NCBI RefSeq assembly: GCF_046541315.1
Contig: NZ_JBKHDN010000021.1
Location: 1-21,737, forward strand
Reading direction: 5' to 3'
Length of the DNA: 21,737 bases
DNA from: Lamprobacter sp046541315
GTDB taxonomy: Bacteria; Pseudomonadota; Gammaproteobacteria; Chromatiales; Chromatiaceae
Shown here: one piece after another, positions 1-7,014 of the stretch
How positions within the stretch are numbered: position 1 is the stretch's first letter
Layout of the letters: each line of letters begins with the position of its first letter
The notes under the pieces: model-generated
Databases searched by the model: none
Told to the model about the DNA's origin: nothing
What the model saw: only the letters and a program-made list of their open reading frames with translations
Translations under genes and position numbers: made by a program

Positions 1-670
1 TGTCGCTGGTCTCGGGGAGGACGGTCGGGAGGCCGGCGCGGATATCCCGCAAGGCCCAGAGATCCGGATTGGCCAGCTCGGCGCCGGCGGCGCGCGCGGC
101 CTCCCAGGCGGCGCGCGCGGAGTCGACCGGCCCGATGAGCAGAAAGCGCGGGACCGGATCGGCAACCCGGATCAGCGCGGTGTCGCCGGCGCGGACCATT
201 GCGTTCGGTTCGCTCGGCAGCGCGCCGAAGGCATGCTGGAGCGAGTCATCGGCGCAGTCGCCGATCAGGCCAAAGCAGACCAGGGCATCGCTGACCTCGT
301 CGATGCTGGCCTTGGCGCGCAGCAGGAACATGCGCAGGCGCTTGAGCAGCGTCTCCATCTGCACGCGCGGCAAGAGCAGGAAGAAGCGCTCCTCGAAACG
401 GAGCACGCGGAAGTTGGCCAGCATCCGCCCCTTGGGGCTGCAATGGCTGCTGAGTTGGGTGTGGGTCTCGGTCAGTTCGCGCAGGTCGTTGCTGAGCTGG
501 CCTTGGAGGAACTCGGTGGCTTGTGGGCCGCCGATCGCGATCAGGCCGAGGTGCGAGAGATCGACGACGCCGCAGTCGGGCTCGGCCGGGGCGCGATCGA
601 AGTGCGCGGCGCCATCGTCGCCGAGGCGGGCGCCTTGAGAGTCGAGAAAGGCTTGCCAGTCTTGATGCAT
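1..670 (-). CDS. ygfZ: YgfZ/GcvT-domain folate-binding protein, 3' end beyond the window
   Basis: The 5' part (223 codons) of a tetrahydrofolate-binding protein of the YgfZ family, which helps repair or assemble certain iron-sulfur enzymes such as MiaB in the cytoplasm. The frame starts at ATG 670 (MHQDWQAFLD) and runs open to the window edge. GcvT-like features are visible: a GGPQATEFLQGQLSNDL stretch near residues 47-63, then CSPKGRMLANFRVLRF near 77-92, which matches the E. coli YgfZ 'LQGQVTADV...DAKGKMWSNLRLFR' region. The piece ends at ALRDIRAGLPTVLPETSD, which aligns with the segment before the family's KGCYxGQE signature, so that cysteine motif is off the window and cannot be checked. 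It is divergent from the RNB exoribonuclease. A moderate GAGAA lies upstream of the start. The family assignment is firm; the cellular role is from knowledge of the family. Confidence 0.9.
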   Translation of the reverse strand, partial: MHQDWQAFLDSQGARLGDDGAAHFDRAPAEPDCGVVDLSHLGLIAIGGPQATEFLQGQLSNDLRELTETHTQLSSHCSPKGRMLANFRVLRFEERFFLLLPRVQMETLLKRLRMFLLRAKASIDEVSDALVCFGLIGDCADDSLQHAFGALPSEPNAMVRAGDTALIRVADPVPRFLLIGPVDSARAAWEAARAAGAELANPDLWALRDIRAGLPTVLPETSD

Positions 671-690
671 GATCGGGTTCTCGTGCGTCG

Positions 691-722
691 ACCGACCCGG
701 CGGCAAGAGGCCGCCGGTCGGT
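691..722. repeat. Strong imperfect dyad/hairpin upstream of ygfZ
   Basis: Left arm 691-704 (ACCGACCCGGCGGC) pairs with right arm 710-722 (GCCGCCGGTCGGT) across a five-base loop AAGAG. This gives 13 base pairs with a single bulged C. It lies 21 bases upstream of the ygfZ start codon and just downstream of a candidate minus-strand -10 box. It could be a 5'-end mRNA hairpin or an operator. No T-tract follows on either strand, so an ordinary intrinsic terminator is unlikely. Confidence 0.6.
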
Positions 723-726
723 GGGG

Positions 727-755
727 TGTATAGCGCTTGAGTGGGGCTGTGTTGC
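727..755 (-). promoter_or_regulatory. Candidate promoter for ygfZ
   Basis: On the minus strand, GCAACA (755-750) and TATACA (732-727) are separated by 17 bases. The -10 is good and the -35 matches only half of the consensus. Initiation about seven bases further would fall at the edge of the 691-722 dyad. Seen by eye only. Confidence 0.3.
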
Positions 756-793
756 GTCCATGATAGCGGATTGCATCGCGCGCCGAGCGCAAC

Positions 794-802
794 TGATATA
801 GT
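794..802 (+). promoter_or_regulatory. Candidate extended -10 promoter for the RNB exoribonuclease gene
   Basis: TGATATAGT (TG at 794-795, TATAGT at 797-802) matches an extended -10 element with five of six bases of TATAAT. The nearest -35-like hexamer is TTGCAT at 771-776, but its 20-base spacer is too long, so the extended -10 would have to carry recognition. The implied transcript has a leader of roughly 90 bases before the start at 897. Confidence 0.35.
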
Positions 803-896
803 GATTGGTTCGGCGCCGTGATCGAGCGACGCGCCACCACGGCGCCCGTCGCGGCCGCGCCATCATCGTTTCATTGACCCTGGAGATGACTCCGCA

Positions 897-2747
897 TTGT
901 CTTCCTATCAAGCGATCCCGCGCACCGGCAGCCTGGTCGTGTACAAGAGCCGGCCAGCGCGGGTGCTGGCTGCGGCGGAGAAGATCGAGATCGAAATCGA
1001 GGGCGGTCAGACCAAACGCGTGCGGCCGAAGGATATCCTCGCGTTGCATCCGGGGCCGATCGCCAGCCTGGCACAGATTCGCCCGCCCGAGGTGCATCCG
1101 CAAGAGGCCTGGGAATTGCTCGAGGGCAGCGAGACCGACCTCAAGGAGTTGGCCGAACTGCTCTATGGCGAGCACAGCCCAGGCGCGGCCTGGGGCGCTT
1201 GGGAATGGCTTGCCGAGGGACTCTGGTTCGAGGGCACGCCCGAGGCGCTGCGCCCCCGCGCCCTGGAGCTGATCGAGCGCGATCGCGCCGAACGCGAGAC
1301 CAAGGCCCGGGCCGAGCAGGCCTGGGCGGCGTTGCTCGCGCGCCTGCGGGCGGGGCGGATCGAGCCCGAGGATCGCGAGCCGCTGCAAGAGGTCGAGCGG
1401 CTCGCCACTCTGCAGGGCGAGCACAGCCGCATCCTGAAAGCGCTCGGCTTTGACGAGACGCCGGTGAGCGCCTATCGGCTGCTGGTCGCGGTTGGCTATT
1501 GGTCGCCGACGCACAATCCCTATCCGACCCGGGTCGGGGCGCCGACGACGAATCCCGAGCTGCCGATCCCGCCGCTGGATGCCGCGGCCGAGATCCCCGG
1601 CGAGCCAGCGCGGCTCGACCTGACCCATCTGCCGGCCTTCGCGATCGACGATGAAGGCAATCAGGACCCGGATGATGCCATCAGCATCGACGGCGAGCGC
1701 GTCTGGATCCATGTCGCCGATGTCGCCGCGCTGGTGCCCCCGGATTCCGAGCTCGACCGCGAAGCGCGCGCGCGCGGTGCCAATCTCTATCTGCCCGAGG
1801 GCACCTTACACATGCTGCCGGTGGCGATCACCGAGCAGCTCGGGCTCGGATTGCAGGAGCGTTCGCCGGCGCTCTCGTTCGGGCTGCGGCTGGATGCCGA
1901 GGGCGAGATCGCCGCAATCGAGATTCAGCCGAGCCTGGTGCGGGTGCAGCGGCTCAGCTATGCCGAGGCCGATCGTCGGCTCGCCGACCCGCCGCTGGCC
2001 GAGCTGGCCGAGCGGGCCGAGCGTTATCGCCAGCGCCGGCTGGCTCAGGGCGCGGCCGAGATCGACCTGCCCGAGGTCAGCGTGCGGGTGCGCGCGGGAG
2101 AGGTGCTGATCCGCCCGGTGGAGCGCAGCGGCGCGCGCGCCATGGTCACCGAGCTGATGCTGATGGCCGGCGAGGCGGCGGCGCGTTACTGCCAGCAGCA
2201 CGCGCTGCCGATTCCCTTTGCGACCCAAGCGACGCCGGAGCGCATCGAGCAGCCGACGAGCATGGCCGGCATGGTCGCCTATCGGCGCCTGTTCAAGCCG
2301 AGTCGCACCGTCGTTGGCGAGCCGGGTCGGCATTTTGGTCTCGGGCTCGACGCCTACGCCCGCGCCACCAGCCCGTTGCGGCGGTATGCGGATCTCCTGG
2401 TGCATCAGCAATTGCGCGCGCATCTGCGCGGCAGCGAGCCCTTGAGCGTCGCGCAGGTGAGCCAGCGCGCCGGCGAGGCGGATCAGGGCGGCCTCCTGGT
2501 GCGCCGCGCCGAGCGGCAATCGAACCTCCACTGGAAGCTGGTCTATCTGGCGCGCCGGCCCCAGTGGACCGGCGAGGGCGTCGTGGTCGAACTGCAGGAG
2601 CGCAAGGCCACGGTCTTGATCCCGGAGCTGGCGCTGGAGACGCGTGTGCGCGCCAAGCAGCCATTGGCGCTGGACCAGCGCGTGCCGCTGGCGCTGGTCG
2701 AGGTCGATCTGGCGCAGGCCGAGTGTCAATTCCGGATTCCGGGTTGA
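897..2747 (+). CDS. RNase II/RNB-family 3'-5' exoribonuclease
   Basis: A 616-residue exoribonuclease predicted to degrade single-stranded RNA from the 3' end. The RNB active site is intact: AIDDEGNQDPDDAI spans residues 249-262, with D251, D257, D259 and D260 aligning to the metal-binding aspartates D201/D207/D209/D210 of E. coli RNase II. The C-terminal catalytic signature YARATSPLRRYADLLVHQQL is present. The N-terminus (TGSLVVYKSRPARVL) looks like a small beta-barrel, and the last 60 residues (WTGEGVVVELQERKATVLI) look like a reduced S1-type domain. At 616 residues it is near RNase II (644) and much shorter than RNase R. The short N-terminus recalls cyanobacterial Zam-type enzymes, so I do not call it rnb. 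The start is TTG at 897, chosen because GGAG lies at 882-885, 11 bases upstream, and no in-frame ATG gives a full N-terminus. Confidence 0.9.
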   Translation: MSSYQAIPRTGSLVVYKSRPARVLAAAEKIEIEIEGGQTKRVRPKDILALHPGPIASLAQIRPPEVHPQEAWELLEGSETDLKELAELLYGEHSPGAAWGAWEWLAEGLWFEGTPEALRPRALELIERDRAERETKARAEQAWAALLARLRAGRIEPEDREPLQEVERLATLQGEHSRILKALGFDETPVSAYRLLVAVGYWSPTHNPYPTRVGAPTTNPELPIPPLDAAAEIPGEPARLDLTHLPAFAIDDEGNQDPDDAISIDGERVWIHVADVAALVPPDSELDREARARGANLYLPEGTLHMLPVAITEQLGLGLQERSPALSFGLRLDAEGEIAAIEIQPSLVRVQRLSYAEADRRLADPPLAELAERAERYRQRRLAQGAAEIDLPEVSVRVRAGEVLIRPVERSGARAMVTELMLMAGEAAARYCQQHALPIPFATQATPERIEQPTSMAGMVAYRRLFKPSRTVVGEPGRHFGLGLDAYARATSPLRRYADLLVHQQLRAHLRGSEPLSVAQVSQRAGEADQGGLLVRRAERQSNLHWKLVYLARRPQWTGEGVVVELQERKATVLIPELALETRVRAKQPLALDQRVPLALVEVDLAQAECQFRIPG

Positions 2748-2799
2748 GCTGGCAAGCGCTGCCGCCGGTCCATCCCGCGGGACATTGCAAAGGCACTGG

Positions 2800-2815
2800 C
2801 ATTGTTCCCACAATG
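2800..2815. repeat. Short perfect inverted repeat downstream of the RNB gene
   Basis: CATTGT (2800-2805), loop TCCC, ACAATG (2810-2815). The six-base arms are perfect and the dyad sits midway between the RNB stop and the thioredoxin-like start. The stem is AT-rich and has no T-run, so it is a weak terminator at best and could be a small operator. Confidence 0.35.
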
Positions 2816-2865
2816 AGGGGCAGGCCGCTGTTTCCTCGCTGAACCGACCTTGAGAGGTGCTTTCC

Positions 2866-3432
2866 ATGTCCCTGATGCGACCCCTGATCTCATCCGCGCG
2901 TCCGCGCTGGCGGGCGGTTTTGCTCGCCTTCCTGACGGTTCTCCCGCTGGCGAGCACGCCCTTCGCCGGCGAGACAACCCGCGATCCCGGTCGGCACTTC
3001 TTCAATCAGACCTTCGGCGATTTCAGCGAAGAGCGAGACACCGCGCGCGAGGAGGGCAAGATCGGCATCCTGTTGATGTTCGAGATGGATGAATGCCCGT
3101 TCTGCCAGCGCATGAAGACGATGGTGCTCAACCGGCCCGAGGTGCAGGACTACTTCCGCGAGCATTTCCTGATCTTCCCGGTCGATGTCGAGGGCGATAT
3201 CGAGATCGTCGACTTCGAGGGGCATGCCAACAGCCAGAAAGACTTCGCGCTGAAACAGTTCCGCGTGCGCGCGACGCCGGTGTTCGCGTTCTTCGACCTC
3301 GACGGCAATCTGGTTGCCCGCTACACCGGCGCCACCCGCGATAGCGAGGAGTTCTTGCTGCTCGGTCGCTATGTGGTCGAAGGCGCCTACAAGGACATCC
3401 CCTTCACCAGGTACAAGCGCGACCAGGCCTAG
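2866..3432 (+). CDS. Exported thioredoxin-fold protein (SoxW-like, CPFC site)
   Basis: A 188-residue thioredoxin-like protein predicted to act in the periplasm. Residues 1-35 form a signal peptide: basic ARPRWR, a hydrophobic AVLLAFLTVLPLA core and cleavage near FAG. The redox site is ECPFC, with C77 and C80. The cis-proline motif is RATPVF, with P138. The DLDGNLVARYTGA strand is typical of the thioredoxin_2/SoxW group, in which an exported thioredoxin reduces partners in sulfur oxidation or cytochrome maturation. Which partner applies here cannot be read from the neighbours. The start is ATG 2866 because GAGAGG lies at 2852-2857; a GTG at 2857 would overlap that site. It is 118 bases from the RNB gene. 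SoxW proper usually sits in a sox cluster, and none is visible, so the specific name is withheld. Confidence 0.85.
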   Translation: MSLMRPLISSARPRWRAVLLAFLTVLPLASTPFAGETTRDPGRHFFNQTFGDFSEERDTAREEGKIGILLMFEMDECPFCQRMKTMVLNRPEVQDYFREHFLIFPVDVEGDIEIVDFEGHANSQKDFALKQFRVRATPVFAFFDLDGNLVARYTGATRDSEEFLLLGRYVVEGAYKDIPFTRYKRDQA

Positions 3433-3516
3433 CAGGCCGGTGTCCAAGGCCGCGCGTCAGGGATTGATGCCAAAGGCCGCAGACCAGATCTCATGGTCAG
3501 CGTACCCGCTGAAGCC

Positions 3517-3531
3517 GTGTGATCGTCACAC
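3517..3531. repeat. Small palindrome between the thioredoxin-like gene and acyP
   Basis: GTGTGA (3517-3522), TCG, TCACAC (3526-3531). The arms resemble CRP half-sites (TGTGA/TCACA), but they are separated by three bases instead of six. It lies 30 bases before the acylphosphatase start and could form a small hairpin in the leader. Confidence 0.3.
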
Positions 3532-3560
3532 GCTGAATCCGAATCTTCAGGAGATTGCCG

Positions 3561-3863
3561 ATGACCGCTCCCGAACCCGCGACCGCATGGGCCGGCGCGC
3601 GCTGCATCCGTTGTTTTGTCAGTGGCCGGGTGCAAGGCGTGTCCTTTCGCGCCTCGGCGGCACAAGAGGCGCAGCAGCTCGGCATCACCGGTTATGCGCG
3701 CAACCTGCCCGATGGCCGGGTGGAGGTGCTCGCCTGTGGTGACGCCAACGCGCTCGAGCGCTTCAAGGCCTGGCTGCATCGCGGCCCGTCGGCCGCGGAG
3801 GTCGCGGCGGTGGCCTGCGAGACGCAGGATTATCGGCCGCTGAGCGGGTTCGCGACGCGTTGA
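3561..3863 (+). CDS. acyP: Acylphosphatase
   Basis: A 100-residue acylphosphatase, which hydrolyses the carboxyl-phosphate bond of acylphosphates such as carbamoyl phosphate or 1,3-bisphosphoglycerate. The signature FVSGRVQGVSFRASA contains the phosphate-binding loop and the catalytic arginine R30. GYARNLPDGRVEV supplies the catalytic asparagine N48. The length is typical (about 90-100). The start is ATG 3561, with CAGGAG at 3548-3553 seven bases upstream; a TTG six bases earlier would collide with the ribosome site. The gene is 128 bases after the thioredoxin-like gene and converges on cpdA, whose stop is 37 bases away. It is cytoplasmic, and its physiological substrate in bacteria is generally unknown. 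Confidence 0.93.
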   Translation: MTAPEPATAWAGARCIRCFVSGRVQGVSFRASAAQEAQQLGITGYARNLPDGRVEVLACGDANALERFKAWLHRGPSAAEVAAVACETQDYRPLSGFATR

Positions 3864-3900
3864 AGCGAGCGATCGCGGCCTTGCACCTGAGCGAGGGCGG

Positions 3901-4854
3901 TCATCCTGATCGCTGGCGATCCTGCGAGACAGCGGACGCGGTCGCCTCGCCGGGGTCTGCGCGCGGCGCCGCTGTCGCAAGTCGCTCGACCCCGGTGCGC
4001 AGGCGGCCATCGGGCTCAAGCTCGAGCCAGCGATAGCCAGGCGGCAGATCGTCTAACGCGAAGTGCTCACTGGCGGGCTTGAATTGAGCGCAGGTGGAGG
4101 GCGTGGCCAAGAGTCGGGTGGCGCCGAACGCTTGGTCGAAGGCCTGATGCACATGCCCCCAGAGGATGGCGCGCAGCCGGGGATAGCGCTCGGCGAGGGC
4201 CAGGAGTTCGGCCCCGTTCTCGATCCGCATGGTGTCGATCCAGCGGCTGCCGACCGCGACCGGTTGGTGGTGGACGCTGACCAGCGCCGGGCGCTGTTGG
4301 TTCGTCGCCAGCTGCTGTTCAAGCCGCGCGAGGGTCGCGGGAGGAAGCCGACCGCCGTCGGCGCCGGCGATGGTCGAATCCAGCAGCACCAGATCCCAGG
4401 GGCCGAGCGGTTCGACGCGATAGGCCTGCCCGGCGCCGGGATCAACCTCGGCGGCCAAGAGTTCCCGGCGGTCATGATTGCCCGGGATGCAGAAACAGGG
4501 GCAATCGAGTGCGTCGATGATGCGACTTAGGTATCGATAGCCCTCGACCCGCTCGTCATGGACCAGATCGCCGGTGAAGAGGATCGCGTCGGCCGGCCAG
4601 TGTCGTGTCCGGGCCTGGGCCAGCACCTGCTCGAAGGTTCGCCGCGTGCATTGGCCGAGGAGCACGGCCCCGGGCTCGGCATAGAGGTGGAGATCGGTGA
4701 ATTGCAGCAGGCGCAGGGTCGATGGGCCGGTCCGCCATCGACCTGGATTGGGACCAAGGCCGTCACCGGGGCGGCCTTGGGTTGCCGAGGCCTCGGCGCG
4801 GCCGGGACGGGTCGCGTTTGCTGGGGCCTGGACAGGAGCCTTGACGGGGGGCAT
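3901..4854 (-). CDS. cpdA: 3',5'-cyclic-AMP phosphodiesterase CpdA
   Basis: A 317-residue class III cyclic nucleotide phosphodiesterase with a calcineurin-like dimetal fold, which hydrolyses cAMP to AMP. The metal-binding motifs are all present in order: DLH (D54, H56), GDLVHD (D96), GNHD (N126, H127, D128), VHHQP (H195, H196) and WGHVH (H234, H236). The first 45 residues are a Pro/Ala/Gly-rich extension absent from E. coli CpdA (275 residues). The start is ATG 4854 because GAAGGA lies nine bases upstream. ATG 4875 (MSEGPDP) is an alternative with a poor ribosome site, 13 bases from the hydrolase stop. With either start the gene is probably co-transcribed with the hydrolase upstream. A cNMP-binding protein gene lies 2 kb away. 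Other metallophosphoesterases share these motifs, so the substrate is by family resemblance. Confidence 0.85.
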   Translation of the reverse strand: MPPVKAPVQAPANATRPGRAEASATQGRPGDGLGPNPGRWRTGPSTLRLLQFTDLHLYAEPGAVLLGQCTRRTFEQVLAQARTRHWPADAILFTGDLVHDERVEGYRYLSRIIDALDCPCFCIPGNHDRRELLAAEVDPGAGQAYRVEPLGPWDLVLLDSTIAGADGGRLPPATLARLEQQLATNQQRPALVSVHHQPVAVGSRWIDTMRIENGAELLALAERYPRLRAILWGHVHQAFDQAFGATRLLATPSTCAQFKPASEHFALDDLPPGYRWLELEPDGRLRTGVERLATAAPRADPGEATASAVSQDRQRSG

Positions 4855-4888
4855 CGGGTCGGGTCCTTCGCTCATGCTGACACGCAGC

Positions 4889-6598
4889 TCAGTCGGCAAT
4901 CGGGAAGCTGACAGCGATCGCGGTCGCCAAGAACAGGGCGTTGGCGAGGGCGGCGACCAATGGATGTCCGGTGCGTCGATAGATCCAGCCACTGAAGAGC
5001 CCAAAGACCACGAACAGGATCAGGATGGCGGGAATGATGATGACGAGGAAGAACAGTTCCTCCAGATTCAATACCACCGCCAGGATCAGCGAGAGCAGGA
5101 ACAGCACCTTGGTCAGTGCATAGCGGCCGATGAAGGCGCCACGGCCGCGGGTCAGCCATTCGTCGGCGATGAACCAAGCCAGGGTTGCCACGGACAGCAC
5201 GAGCAGGGTGCCGAACCGGTGCGGGTCGGGCAGGAAGGCGGCGACGTAGAGATCGATCGGCAGGGCGATGATCAGGGCCTGATAGGCGATGACGGCGAGC
5301 ACCGCGGCCCCGAAGGCCGAGGCGGAGACGCTGGCACTGCCGCGACCGATTGCGCCGCCTCGCCCCATCGGTGGGCCGGCGGTCTGAGCCGAGGATGGCG
5401 GGTTGTTCGGCTGGCGGCGGATCAACGCCAGCATGAGCGCCGTCAGCGCGGCGTAGACCAGGAAGTGCAGGGCGATGTAGTCGGCGATCGCGATGGCCAG
5501 GAAATCGGTCGGCAACGGCCATAGGATCAGCGGCGTGAGCAATGCCGGCAAGAGCGCCGCTAGCGCCAGCCGGCGCCCGCCCAGATCCGCCCCGAGCGGT
5601 TCGCTGCTGATCCGAGGCAACAGACGCGAGAACGGCCAGGCGAGCAGGATGGCGCCGAGGAAGTAGAGCCCGAGCCAGGCGCCGCGCGCGTCGACCCAGC
5701 CGCTGCTCTCGCGCTCGAAGACCTGGTCGAGCCAGTCGAGCGCGGCGCGGAGGGCGCGGGCGCTGTAGAGCACGCCGATGTGCTCGACGTGGTCCGCGAT
5801 GACCAGCCGCCGGGCGCTGCCGTCGCCATGGTCGCCATAGGTGACGCTGGGCTGAATGGCGTCACTCGGCAGATTGGCCACGGCGGCGACAGCGGCGCGG
5901 CCTTGCTCGAGGATCATGCGTGGTTCCCAGGCGCCGTAGATGAACAGCAGGTTGTCCGGTGTGCGGCCAGGCCGATGCGCGCCAAGCTCCTCGGACAGAT
6001 AAGGCGAGACGGCGACGAGCGCATCGAGATCGGCGGCTGGATCAAGGCGGGGAGCAGCCGGTTGACGGGGTTCATCGGCGCTGGCCTTGGGTTCTGCGGC
6101 CGGGCTGCGATCGGCATAGCGCACGGCGATATCGCCGGCCATGGAGTGGCCGAGCAATGCCAGGCGGCCATCGTATTGCGGCAGTGTGCTGGCATGGTCG
6201 ACCACGGCCGCGAGCGCATCCAGCAGGATCCGGGTGCGGCGCTGTTCGCCGATCTCGCCTTCGAGCGGACGCGGATTGGCGCCGTGCCCGGGGAAATCGA
6301 GGTTCACGGCGACATAGCCATTGCGCGCCAGGGTGCGCGCAAAGGACGCCATCATCTGCCGCGAACCGGAGAAGCCGTGGGCGATGACGACCACCGGCGC
6401 CGGTTCGGTCTCGGCTTGCATGGAGACGGTCACCGGCGTCTGTCCGACCCGGATCCGGGTTTTGCTCAGCCCGCGGTCGGCGCCGATCAGCCAGGACAGG
6501 CCGACCAGCATCAGGATCAACGCGGTGCCGGCGATGAGCCTGTCGATCAGCCGCCAGCGGCCGAGATGCCAACCCGTGGCGCGCGAAGCTGTGGTCAT
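4889..6598 (-). CDS. Membrane-anchored alpha/beta hydrolase with CPBP/CAAX-protease-like C-terminal domain
   Basis: A 569-residue two-part protein. Residues 20-39 form a membrane anchor. Residues 67-295 are an alpha/beta hydrolase: HGFSGSR oxyanion loop (74-80), DFPGHG (101-106), GHSMAG nucleophile elbow with S152, and DHVEHIGV with candidate catalytic H273. Residues 307-568 hold about eight hydrophobic segments. Within these, IADEWLTRG (477-485) resembles the EExxxRG motif of CPBP/CAAX intramembrane proteases (D479, E480, R484). FSGWIYRRTGHPLVAALANA (535-554) resembles their last conserved helix, 'GWxYxRTGSLxxAIxxHxxxN', but the motif histidine is alanine. The hydrolase half looks active (dienelactone-hydrolase/esterase-like), and the membrane half is CPBP-like but probably degenerate. 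The substrate is unknown. The start ATG 6598 has only a weak GAGGG. cpdA follows by 34 bases. The N-terminal assignment is firm; the CPBP relation is my reading of short motifs. Confidence 0.75.
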   Translation of the reverse strand: MTTASRATGWHLGRWRLIDRLIAGTALILMLVGLSWLIGADRGLSKTRIRVGQTPVTVSMQAETEPAPVVVIAHGFSGSRQMMASFARTLARNGYVAVNLDFPGHGANPRPLEGEIGEQRRTRILLDALAAVVDHASTLPQYDGRLALLGHSMAGDIAVRYADRSPAAEPKASADEPRQPAAPRLDPAADLDALVAVSPYLSEELGAHRPGRTPDNLLFIYGAWEPRMILEQGRAAVAAVANLPSDAIQPSVTYGDHGDGSARRLVIADHVEHIGVLYSARALRAALDWLDQVFERESSGWVDARGAWLGLYFLGAILLAWPFSRLLPRISSEPLGADLGGRRLALAALLPALLTPLILWPLPTDFLAIAIADYIALHFLVYAALTALMLALIRRQPNNPPSSAQTAGPPMGRGGAIGRGSASVSASAFGAAVLAVIAYQALIIALPIDLYVAAFLPDPHRFGTLLVLSVATLAWFIADEWLTRGRGAFIGRYALTKVLFLLSLILAVVLNLEELFFLVIIIPAILILFVVFGLFSGWIYRRTGHPLVAALANALFLATAIAVSFPIAD

Positions 6599-6758
6599 GG
6601 ATGAGGATGCCCTCGGCGGCAGGGCGCCAGTGAATGTTGGTCGCGCGGGCGTGGTCCGATTCGCAACCTGATCGCGGGTGCGGCCAACCGTCTGCCCGCT
6701 GGAGGCGAGCCTAGTGTAAGCGCTGCGCGCGAGGTCCGCACGCCAGGCTTGAATCGCT

Positions 6759-6787
6759 TTGACAACGGGAGGGGTCGCCTCTACTGT
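6759..6787 (+). promoter_or_regulatory. Sigma70-like promoter toward the cNMP-binding gene
   Basis: A perfect TTGACA at 6759-6764, a 17-base spacer, then TACTGT at 6782-6787 (three of six bases of TATAAT). Initiation near 6794 would give a leader of about 220 bases before the start at 7015, long enough for post-transcriptional control. The -35 is the best in the window. Confidence 0.45.
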
Positions 6788-6944
6788 ACGTTTGGGACTG
6801 CGCGACCAGGACTCCAGTGGCTCGCCCGCTCAGGTACTCTCGATGGCGAGCGCGTTGAGGTTTTTCAGGATCAGTGGGTTGTGTCGGCGCAAGTGCCAGG
6901 TCTTGCAGGACTATCTCTGTTTATCGGCCGCTGGCGTCGGATGA

Positions 6945-6966
6945 CTATATCGGCTATATCGGCTAT
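6945..6966. repeat. Short direct repeat CTATATCGG
   Basis: Two exact copies of the nine-base unit CTATATCGG (6945-6953, 6954-6962) followed by a partial third (CTAT). It is 49 bases upstream of the cNMP-binding protein start, inside the leader or promoter region. It could be a pair of half-sites for a regulator. Confidence 0.5.
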
Positions 6967-7014
6967 GTAGCATTCGTGCCGCAACAATCAGTCTTGGCTT
7001 GAGTCTAGGTAATG

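Larger units (their letters stand above)
6599..7011. other. Intergenic stretch, divergent promoters region
   Basis: About 410 bases with no convincing gene, between the divergent hydrolase and cNMP-binding genes. The part from about 6840 to 7010 is visibly less GC-rich than the surroundings. It contains a good plus-strand -35/-10 pair at 6759-6787 and a short nine-base direct repeat at 6945-6966. A 73-codon open frame beginning with TTG at 6749 has no ribosome site and overlaps the promoter, so it is not called. Confidence 0.5.

Noticed and set aside
246..1712. A long minus-strand open frame overlapping ygfZ and the RNB gene
   Set aside because: It is antisense to a gene with an intact RNB catalytic site and out of frame with ygfZ. 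It is rich in Arg/Pro/Gly without recognisable motifs, typical of GC-rich shadow frames.
3517..3531. A CRP-like operator near acyP, tempting because cpdA is close
   Set aside because: Half-sites TGTGA/TCACA are three bases apart instead of six, so it does not fit CRP spacing. Listed only as a palindrome.
6749..6970. A possible 73-codon small gene
   Set aside because: TTG start without a ribosome site, overlapping a promoter-like -35, with no motif. Kept as intergenic.
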